From NCBI GenBank assembly GCA_022494885.1, contig JAGVSM010001454.1, positions 62,001 to 126,000 on the forward strand: a stretch of 64,000 bases of DNA. Direction: 5' to 3'. Below, one piece after another: positions 48,501 through 60,500 of this stretch (positions within the stretch are counted from its first letter, which is position 1; each line of letters opens with the position of its first letter). Position numbers and translations under genes: made by a program. The notes beneath the pieces were generated by a model, which made no database searches, was not told where the DNA came from, and saw nothing but the letters and a program-made list of their open reading frames with translations. This DNA comes from Micrasema longulum. Its lineage: Eukaryota > Arthropoda > Insecta > Trichoptera > Brachycentridae.

Positions 48501-51500
48501 CACAATGACAATACGACATGATTAGATAGTATTCGTAAAACATAAGCAATTATATAGTTCCCTTTCCGCACCTGTGCGTAGGGCACTACATTGATACACC
48601 AATCGCAGCGTATCTTGATAAAAAAATGTTACATGAAGATAAGAAGATCAGTCTTACGCTTCAGGTACCAGTCTAGGGACTATAAAATATTCCGGTGTGA
48701 AAACAACATTTTCAATAAATATTTCGTATCAACCATGCCGGGAATTGATCCTAAGACCTCTTGCTTGGTAGGCAAACGCGCTGACCATTACACCACGAGG
48801 CCAACAAAATGATGAAACTTTTCTAAAAGATCCTAAAAATGGAACACACGTTGAATGTACCTTTTAGTGCGTCATCACCATGCCAAATGTTAATATTAAA
48901 AATGCATGCAGGATATAAAAACACTAAACTTCAAACAATATTTCGAGAAACCAAAATTGTTTCATTCTTCTTACAGTTCACGGAACTTCAAACACGGGGT
49001 AAGTTTACGCGGGAAGATGTTCTCACTTGTCTCACAGCGCACCATGGAGACATGGAAGCCGCATTCCTCGAACTCAGCAAAACTCAGCTGAAACCATTCC
49101 TCATGAGGATATGGGGGCCACCCTCGGGGGCAGATAACGAGAGTGGGAATAGTGCCGTGTTGAGGGGGGATAAAGAAGGTGAGGACAGACACCTTCCAGC
49201 TGGAAATATTGGGGAGGATGGTAAGCACTTTTCGAGGTCATTTCCATAATCTTTAACAGACCAATTTAAGTAAGCTAATCTTCTTCCAACGTCTTGTGTT
49301 AAGAAAGTTTAAATTTGCTCTGTTTTAGCAGGATGCAAGTTTTAATTCTTCCAATTCTTAAATGGTTTCTTTTAAAACTACAATTTTATATAATCAAAAA
49401 CTATGCAACAAATACTTATGCATATGCTTGACAGCATAATTTGTTGATTAGTCATGGTGAAAATTTATATAATAATATGTAAACTATCTTTTTTAATATA
49501 TGCCCTATAAAAACACATTTTACTCGATAGATATGGTTATTCAATTATAGTTGTATTTAATATCGCAGTTTGTTTTAACACATTTCTTAATTTCCAGTGG
49601 GTTTGTCAGGTCCAAAATCTCTACTTGAATACATAAACACATACGCTGATCAAGCAACGTTGGCTAAAGAAGCCACTTTAGAAGCTGCTAGATCGGTAAG
49701 TGTCAATAATAATTCGATTATGCCACAAAATTTATCCAGTATTCGGTAACTGAAACCCCATCCTCCTTTAACCAAGTTTCAACGTCTAACGATGACCATG
49801 ATCAAGCTTCTAGTGTAAACAATTATTTTTCAAATATGTCTCCATCTCTTCAGTTATTGACCAGCTTGAAAGAACTTCTTCAAAATGCGAGTGATCATAA
49901 AACTCAGACTGTATTAAAAGATATTGGCAATATTGTAAATCAATTAGATCATCAAAACAATTCACAAAAAGAACAAACGTCGTCCCCTTCAATTTATGAG
50001 AAAGAAAATGTGATAGAAAGTATGACAAATAGTGATTCGCTTATTACTGAAGATATATACCAAGAAACTAAAAATAGCTTTAACACCAATGAACATGAAA
50101 TAAATTTTAACATAAACCAAATAACACCATCAACATTATCGGCCCCTATTTCTAAAACCACAAATGATTCTCATTTGAAAAATATTACAAAAATGAATGA
50201 AAATTTTCAAGAAATACACCATCCTAAAATACAAGACCATTCTTCTAACGCCAGTGAATCAAGTTCGGATAATAAAGGGTCGCATTCTAAATCCTTTGAC
50301 ATATTGGATACTGAAGGCGACAACAATATTAATCAGGTAAGACAAAACAATATTGTAGAAAAAGGAAGTATTGAAATACATCATTCATTTAAAAATGAAA
50401 ATGTTCAGCTGATTGTTGCAGATAATAAAGATGTAATTCCTAGTAAAACTGACAACACCAATAGTAATACTCACAAAAATTTAGTAAATGAAATAACAGA
50501 TGTAATCGTAACAGAAAATTTACCGCAACCTACAAGTTCATCCCCTTTTAAAAATAACTCTGATGATAGAATAGAAGTTAGCATGATATCTGCAAATTAT
50601 CAAAAGGATTTAGCATCTACCACCGGAGAAGATAGTATTAATGATTCGAGTAATGAAGATAACTCAAAAAAATCTCAGCCTCTCTTTAATATAATGGAAG
50701 ATACTCAGCGATTAATTCAGCAAATGAGGGATGAAATACAATCAGATATTGCAACATATACTGAGAATAGCACTTCAGATGACGAAAGCAGTGGAACTGA
50801 AGATATCGATGAAAATTCTTCCGCATCTTCGGCAATGCCTCAATCTAGTGCTCATGATCCTGACAGTCACGATGATGATGTCTTATCTTCTGAGTCTTCG
50901 GGTGAGTCTGAATACTCCTCTAGTGGACCTGAAACTACTGACGTGGAAGACAATCAAACTCATAGTAAAATAAATGAATCTAAAACTCAAAACGTCGAGT
51001 CTATTAAAGGTGATATTGGTCATGAACAAGATATAATAAAAACTCAAGAATACACATCTGATGAAAATGAAAAGTACGAAGAAGCGATTGATAAATCAGA
51101 CCATGGAGATACAGAAAATGAAAATGGTTCTGAAATAAAATTAGAAAACAATTCCGAAGTAATATTGGTGAATCAGTTACATTCTGAAAACAAATTACAA
51201 GTATTTGATGAACTTATTCAAAATCTTAATTCACAAGTAGAATACATAAATGATAGTTCAGTAAATATAAATACAGATCCAACATATAATACCAGCTATC
51301 AAAATATACAAAACGAAGAAAATAATTTTCAATCCATGGATAAAGCTGCATCTAAATCTGAAACAATAGAAAACCAGCTGTATCAAGAAACAAACTCCCT
51401 AGAAAATATTCAAGGGTTTATAAACAAACAAAATAATTTTAGTGAGCCCACTTCAGAATTCGATTTTCAAATTAAAAACACTAGTCAAATATTAACACCT

Positions 51501-54500
51501 ATCTCGTCAGAAATTAATGACGAAAATGAAATGAATTCAATTGAGAACAGTAATACATTTTTTTCTGTACAATGTGATGAAACGCCCAACAACGTTATTA
51601 CAAATACAGTTATTGATAATTTGACTGATCGTAAAATTCCATTTGGTACTTACGGTATGGAAAATTTATTTCAGTCAGAAAATGAGGATCTTGAAGAATC
51701 GTCAAATAAAAAAGGTTCTATGGAAACTTCTGACGATCCTATTATACAAAATACAGTAAACAGTAAAAATCATCATGAGCCCATTGACAACGATACGACT
51801 CCTGAATCCCTCAGTAATGAACATTATATTACAATAGATAGTGATTTGATGCTTGCATTCCCTAAAACAAATACACAAAAATGTAGCAATATAGACGACA
51901 CAGAAAATTCTGATAACGCTATAGGTAATTTAGGAAAGGCTTCTGAACCTTCAAAATTAAATACAATACCTATTCCGAAACCTAGCACAGCAGAATCGCT
52001 AATTGATAATGATAAAATCAATTATGAGAATAATATTTCTCCAGTACCTCACCCTGAAACAAGTATAGAAAACTATACAAATATCAGTAATATAGAAGTT
52101 GCCGATAATTTTGTAAATTACTTTGCACTAGAAAAGACCGTTAAACTATCCGAATTAGATACAACAAATATTCAGAGACCTGACACAGTAGAATTGCTCA
52201 TTAATAATGATAAAATCGATAATGAAAACAGTGTTTCTCCCATACCTTTTATTGAAGATGATATTCATGTTGATCTACCTCATAGTTCAAATAAAAAAAA
52301 TACAAATGAAGGCAAACCCACAACTGCTGTCACTAATGATACCAGTGATAGATCCAATAAAAATGATATGGCTCTCGATAAAACAAGTATAAAATCTAGC
52401 AGTAAAATTAACAACAAAAGCAATTTAAATACTAATGACAAAAAATCCACCGCGCCGAAAAAAAGTTTTGTATCTCAAATACCAAAATTAGAAAAAGCAT
52501 CAAATAAAACAACCACTTCTAAAGTACTAATAAAAACAAATCCAAATAATGTGGCTGATCCCCAAATCGATAAAAATTTACCTTTTGGAAATGTTCAGAG
52601 TGGACTCGTTAAAAAACTTCAACAAGGTTTGTTCAATAAGGTGAATGTGACCGTAGGGAAACCCGCACCTAAAATTCCAATCCCTGTATCGTCGAAACGT
52701 ATTGAACTAAAAAATACTTCGTTAGCAGGATCAAAAAAAGAACTCATCAGTCCTCCAAATGAACAATCCAACAAAGACGATTTAGAAAAATCTAAAAAAC
52801 TCAAACCTTTCTTTTCGGAAACTTGTTTGAGCGATGACTACTTCTCAGAGGATGACGCTGTAAAACCAAAAACCGTATCTGTGAATCAGCAGTCTGTATT
52901 ATCTAACAAAGAAGTGATGCTGGAAGAACAAAACGAAAAGATTGTGCCAGGCCATGTACTGTTTGTGAATAGGAAGTACATAGATATATCGGCTATACAC
53001 TTGAAGGAAGACTCTCCCGAGGTCAGTTATAAAGAAATTATTTTGTCTATTTTTAATATTAAATCATGTTATGTTTTGTGTAATGCACTAAGTTATGATT
53101 TACTGCAGTGCCCACAGTGACGTTTATTTATCAAAAAATGAGCGTAAATTATGTTTAGATACACATAATTCTACTAACTACAATAACTACATATATTTAT
53201 ATAATATATGGATATCAGTGGATTTAGAAATCCTAGATGGTTGCATACCCACATGTTGAAACTCTAACCTATTTAGTTTGATAGACCAACAACCGGTTTC
53301 ATTATAGATATTCAGAATAAAATTAAGCATCTGAAAATCAAAGGAATGATTATTCAAATATGTTGCAACGATAAGAGAACACTCGGGAGTAGTAGGAAAT
53401 GAAAAAGGAGATGAACGAGCAGAGCCGCAACTTGTAAAAGAACGGCACCTTTCTACTCCGAATTTCCCCTTAGCTTTACGAAGCGCTGTATAAAACAAAA
53501 TATGCAGCAACATTGGGAGGACCATTTCAGCGATTTTTCTACAGGCAATATCATCAAAATGTTTTTCCCAACGCTGGCTGATGCAGCTAACTTCCGTCAT
53601 CGTCACTAAACTACCTTTGAGATGACTCAAATCTTTGACGAACACGAAGCTATGAGAAGTTGCCTATATACGAGTATGTTTTAAATAAGGAATGATGGCT
53701 TTTGTCTATGCGATAATATCTCCTCACAGCGTGTCGAACATCTGTTATTTCAATGTCTGTTTTTCAGCTTGCATCGCCATAATTTTGAAGCAGAATGTAT
53801 GAAAGATAGAACATCCCTAACAGATGTTCAAATTTTAATCAAAAGTAGTTGTCATGCCCCATTGTTTTTATACTTTGCAACAATGGTAATTGGACGCATC
53901 AAAGTAATTAACCAAAATCAATGGTCAATCTTCCCATTTCTGAGATAATAAATTGCGAGTTTTCAGAGTAGGTACGGTAGCCTTGTACATGACATGTAAG
54001 GTACTAACTACGGGCGTCCCAATAATATCTAAAAAATAAACAGTTTCATCGTTCTTGCGACATCGTCAGACTGGTCATTAGAGCAATGAAACCGGTGATT
54101 GTTTTATCAAAATGAGTGGAATAAAGTTCCTACTTGTCATTATTTTTTTTATAATTACAATTAACTCTAGGTACCAAAACATTTCGCTTACTAATTTCAA
54201 CGTTTTAGATTTAAACATACAAGTACACTTATATTTACAATAAGTAATAAATGGTTATAATACGGGATTTAAAATCTCAATTTGAAAAAAGTCGAAGTAG
54301 CGTGCAAGTAACACAAAAAGTATTCTTTCAAGTGATTTTTTATTTTTTTATTTATTGATTTGGCGTTTATTTTGTAGAACTCCATATTTATACTTTTGAT
54401 ATAAAAATCAAACACTGATTATTTTAAAAACATTTTACTGAACATTTTATTTTGTAAAAATAAAATAAAGTGTTCAGTAGACTCAAATCAGTGTTTGATT

Positions 54501-57500
54501 TTTATATTAAAACTGTATGTTTATTTTTCATTTATTGAATATAATTTATAAACAGATACATTTTTAAAAATAAATAATACGTAGGTGAAAAGTGCAAAAG
54601 AAAAAAAAACTAAACGAAATACCGCACCAAAAAAGAAAAGACCTCTGGTGCTTGATTTGAGATTACACGTTAGCTAAAACACAATAAATAAAAGTAAATA
54701 GTAAACAATTTATAGATTTATATAAGTATCTATACAATATGGTGATAAATAAAATATATTTTTATAAATTTACCATAAAAATATTAGCATTTTGAAACTA
54801 CCCCGCTGACTTGCTGATCGCAGTGGACCAATAAATAAATTACCATCCATACCCATCATACCTATACAATATTTTAATTTTGAGTTCAGTTTATTTCCAA
54901 GTTAGTCTTAATAAGTAGATACTATAGTGCAAAGTTGCACACAGTGGAAAACGCGGGGATTTACCCGTTTGAATTACGTTATTTTATCCATGCTTCTCTA
55001 ATATTATCGATACGCGTTACTGATTGATGAGAATAATCGAACATTTATACTCGTTCATAGAATGGAGTTTCGGATGAATCATATAAATTCATTATTCTTC
55101 ATAATTACCTTGCCAGTACCTAATGGTGTATAGGGGAACTGGATCGGTACACACATTTCAGAGTATCTTGATGCTATGTAAAATGAAGGCCAGATGATCA
55201 GCCCATCTGGGGACAGCGAAATATTGCAATGTAAAAAGGTTTTTTTTTTTAATTTTTCATGGCAACCTTATCGGAATCGAAACCGGGATCTCGTGCACGG
55301 TTACTAGTAAAGTTATCAAATGATCTAAGAATTTTAATTTTCGTACCACCTTCACATTTTTCCGTTTTATTATTAAATATTTGACTTAAACATTATTGGT
55401 ACCTGTACAAATTGATAAATTGTGTTTTAAAATTGCACCGAATAACGAATTAAATTATAGTCAGTAGTTAAAAAGTGAATACCTAATCCGAATGAAAAAA
55501 ATAACAGAGTTAAGAGGTAACCGATTAACGTGTCGGTTAATATATGTATATACTCTAAGCGGCTAATCGTCTTATCTCAAACATTTTCGCAATTTTCTTC
55601 GTGAGTTTTGAAACTTCAAACTGCTTTAAATCAATCCTCGCTAAACTTTGGCAAAAACCCTTGAAATTATACATTGGCGGAACATATCAATTGTTATTCT
55701 ATTCGGTTTTTGTCATGTTTTAATCAGTTTTAAGTTTATAAAGAAAGAAAATAAAATCAGCTATTATATCAATACTTTCACGTACAAAAAACAGCCGTAG
55801 ATCAATTTTTACTACTTTTGACTTGTGATGTTTTTCTGAGCTGATGATGGACGCTGTTATACTATCCGAAACGTTGGCAAGTATTCGTCACAAGAATCTG
55901 AAAGGCGGTGAAAACTTTCGAACTTTAATTACCCACCTACTACTAATTATGTGTGTGTATTTTTACCTATACTTACTATTTACAACTGCCTAAAAACCAA
56001 AAGTGCTCCTCGCGAAATCAACCTGTATAAAGTAATCCTATTTTCATAAGAAATATAGTATATGTATAATGGAATTAATTAGGTGTTCTCTGTGAAATTA
56101 AAATTGGCATGCATATTAGAATAGGTATTACAAAACAAACAGTTGGGCTGAAAAATGTCTTCAAATAGCAGGTAAAATCATCTTGTATTATTTGTAATCT
56201 TTCTATACAGTTTTCAGGAAGGATCAAATGCTTTTTTTATTTGAAATTTCGAGATTCATTCTTATTGGTTATTGACTGTCGATTTTATTAATATTCTGCA
56301 TTACCTAACTAAATTTTAAAGTGAAGAGAGATCAAACGTATCTTTATTTACAACAATTTTAGTGCAAATAGACTCAAAGCGTGATTTTTTTCACTAAAAC
56401 GGTCGGTAGCTATCTACTAAGGATTAAATTTGTAAGTAAATACTACACCAAATGTTTAATAAACATTTGCAATTTTTGTAAACAACTCGCCATTAAAAAA
56501 TGGGAGCCAAGTTGTGGGGTTTGAACCTTGGTGAATAATTCACAAGACAGATACACCTACAGTATTACTTTTATTGGCTAAGTTTGGGTAACGTCTGAAA
56601 CATTACTACCTCGCTTTATACCTCTAACCACTCATCACATAACAATTTCTTACAAACTCCTATCCACTATCTAGTCAAACTTAAATTAATTTATACTCTT
56701 AAGCCAAGTCATACAAGGACTGCTTAAACTGTTGAGGAGCATCGACAAACTGCTTAAAGATAAGGATTGTTTGGACGATTGCTGAGACTACTTAAGACAA
56801 TTTGTAACCGCTTGCGAAGTTCTTATCTAGTCTAAGTTGTCAGTGTATTGTTCGAAAACTACATATTATAACCGCTTGAATCAGTCTTTATATGCATATT
56901 CTTTTCTTTTAATTTTTTATCTGTATGTAAATAATATACATTGTCTACCCACCAGTCTTGATGATTCATTAGGTAAAATGTAAACCTAAGATGATACAAA
57001 CTAACATTACTAACCTTTTTTTAAATTTAAATTTAAAACATATTATGCATAATTTTATATAATATTTCCAAGGAGTTTTAGTAAAAAACTAATTTAGGGA
57101 CATGCAGATAACAATATTTATTTACAGACGTTTTTATATTTTAAACTATAACATTATTTACAATAGCAGAATAAAATTTATGATACACTACAATTTAAAT
57201 GGGTATAGAAATAAATTCAAAATAATATATACATAATACAATCTATAAAAGAAAAATTCAATAATTACATGTATGTATACTTATGAGAGTGCAAATATTA
57301 AAAAATTACAAGAATGAAAAAGTTTTTTAAATCAACAAAATATATGTACCGAATATAGGTTTAAAAAGTATCAAACGCTTATATATGTTGGTTGGTGGTC
57401 GCCATTCTGCTAATATTAAATGTATCTAATGACTAAATAAATATAATATAGTTGTCAGTATTTTTACATTACTAAAATAATGAAATTGCCCGCTAAATGT

Positions 57501-60500
57501 CAAAAAGAACTGAAAATGATAAATTAAAAAAAAAAAAAAACAGGTCGCCACGTGAAAGGGGTTTGCGGCAAATATTTTGTTGTCTTGATTTTGAAAAGAC
57601 CTAAGTGAAAAAAAACCTGATATATCCATATTACAATATTTTTTCATAACATTTTATTTTGAAATTTGTAATATATCCGGTAATGAATATTTCCCAAAAG
57701 TTTCATTAACCTAGCTAAATAAATGTCGGTATTATGGTGAAATATTTTTGTTTTTTAATGTAATTTTTCACGACATTTTAATTCAAGTAAGTTCATGTTT
57801 TCAAGAGCTCTTTATTTAGCCAAGTGCTTAAATACGTTTTATTCTCATTAGCGCCAGATTCGAATGCTTATGGCTGAGGGTATAGTGCCGTCGTGGGAGC
57901 AGGCTGAAGTGGCCCTGGAATTGGTCACTATGAAGTTTAACAAGACCATGGCTCTCATGGCCGCTAACGAGTGCTCCACTTTAGAAGCAGCTCTGGCGTA
58001 TTTGCAGCAAGAGTGTGAACTTTGCACTGGAAAATATCCCATGGAAGAGGTAATTCAATGAGCTGGTTAACTTTTTCTCTGTGGCCCTTATAAATGGCTA
58101 GCCGAACAAGGCCAATCAATAGGCTATGAGGATATGTCATAGAACTGTTAGTTGAAAATATTGCTGCATACAAGTGCAGCTGGCTAGTAAGAGATGTAAC
58201 GAAATGGTTAATATAATAAGGTTAACACTAAATCTTGACACAAAACTATTATAGTAGCCTGATTGGCAATATTATAAAATATTTTTCATGGATCTTTTGC
58301 AGCCATAATTTTTTATTAGTAATGAACTAAGTAAGTATCTTAAAATAATAAAATTTATTATTTAATTGTGAATATAATGTATATACATGTGTTTCAGGGC
58401 TGGACCGCGAAACTTCATCTTCACGGCAAACTTTTTTAAAAAATCATACATTTTTTAAATAAAAAAAATATATTATAATAAAAAAATGGAGACAAACCTT
58501 AATTTTTCGGACCAGCGTCCCTTCCGTAATAACCTACTCCTCCCCCTACACAGCCGCTTCCCTAATCCACGTCCGGTGCGTATCGCTTTATTGGTCGAAT
58601 CAATTTGTTTTAAATAACAAAATAATCTGTTTTTATAATTCATTAGGGTAGGTATTTTAAAAAGTACATAAAAAATGTTCCTCCAAAGTTTCGCTGTATG
58701 GCCCTGAAAAATCGTGTATACAGCGTGTATGGTAAATCCTTTCACATCCGAAACCATGATGATCAGTATATTGGCATATTTAAAAAAAATATTTAGAATC
58801 GTTTTAGAATTAAAAAAATAATTTAAAAACTGAATGGTTGCCTTATTCATTATGTAGGGTAGAAAATAGGATTCCGGAGGGGGAAGCTAGCTCTGCGCTC
58901 TGCAGAAGAAGGTGACCGTTTTTTTTTTTTTTTTTTTAATTTTGAAATGTTTCTGATTTTTTTTTAATATGGCGATATTTTGCTGATTTTTTTTTTAATA
59001 TGGCGATATTTTGCTCATACAGATCATTGTGGTTTCAGATTTGACAATGTTTATAATACACGCTGTGTATACAATAATAAAAATCATTTTTTTAAATACC
59101 AAATTTTGATATACTCAGTCTTATCTAAAAAAACAAAGGTTTAATACTCCAAAAAGATATACCTTTAGTGATGAAATGTTCCTACTAGCTGAACTTTACA
59201 CGAGGATTTCTAGAGCTGGTAGCGAAGTGCACTTTTGTTGGTTATTGTCTCTTTTCCTCTTAGTGAGTTTTTTTTATCACTTTTCTGCAGTCTAGCTAAA
59301 AATGTCGGTGAATATAATCTATCATAATTCTTATGAAAATGATGTTGTTTTATAGATGATATCGATGCTAAAGTGCACCCACCGCTGCTGCAAGGAATGC
59401 GCTAAGAATTACTTTACAATCCAAATCACTGATCGGAGTATTGTAGACTGCACCTGTCCTTACTGCAAGGTCCCTGAACTTCATGAACAGAATGAGGATG
59501 ATGTTTTAGAGTATATCTCCAATTTGGATATCCTTCTGAAATCCATTCTCGATGACAATGTACATGAGCTTTTCCAAAGAAAACTACGAGACAGAACATT
59601 GATGCAAGATCCCAACTTCAAATGGTGTGTTGAGGTAATCAATTTCATGTTAATTAATTCCATAAAAACTTGTGTACTTATGTACATGTATAGATATAAT
59701 CTAAGTTCAATATAATACAAATCGTCTTCTTAGTTATGAAGAGAACTGAGCCACAATATCATAATTTTGAGAAAAATTGTTTGCAATATTAATTACTGGA
59801 CACTACAATTTTTTTTTAAATGTTACAAAAGAAATATTAGGATATTTTTTCACTTGGATCTTTTCACCAACAAGATAAAAAATTATAAATAAATAACTCC
59901 TAGACCTCTTCTTTCTTTTCCCCAATTACCAACTTTTCATCATCAGCTATCAACACCAAACCTAAATACTCTAACGCACGCATGAATACTTGCACATTTA
60001 CACTCACAAATCAAGGCGCACAGATTTATTTCATTTACTGTATAAATTCAAACAACGAAATCAATTAACTGGCCTTATTTTCAAACGGATTGTATATGAA
60101 CGCTGTTCGATTTTTTAGTAAAACAAATTTAATTATTCTAGCATTGGGTAGTAATTATTACAATATGATGTTAAATGTTATTTATTTTTTTAGTGTTCTT
60201 CAGGATTCATAGCCACCCCTAGACAGAAACGTCATGTTTGTCCAGACTGCAAGTCTGTGACCTGCGCTCTTTGTAGAAAACCTGTAAGTATTCCATTATT
60301 ATCGACTTAACACTGGACAAAATTAAAGATAAAAATAATTTGTTATCCGAATCAAACTATTTTCAGTGGGAAGTACAACATGAGGGCATTCTTGTGAGAA
60401 GTTTGCCGAATGGAAGGAATCTAATGATCCAGATATTCAAGTTGCTGGAGTTCAAAAACATTTGGATGATCACGGAATTGATTGTCCTAAATGTAAATTT

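Larger units (their letters stand above)
54678..57851. other. Large LUBEL intron
   Basis: Holds a SINE-A copy (about 55098-55310) and a Penelope-like tail at about 55835-55900; the remaining 1.9 kb (55950-57850) is AT-rich with nothing recognised. Confidence 0.5.

Noticed and set aside
48839..48976. Longer LUBEL UBA exon starting at 48839
   Set aside because: The upstream part overlaps the SINE-flank repeat; the acceptor ttcttacag at 48976 gives the right phase.
53187..53645. 152-codon minus-strand gene
   Set aside because: It is antisense to a decayed RNase H region and has no recognisable domain.
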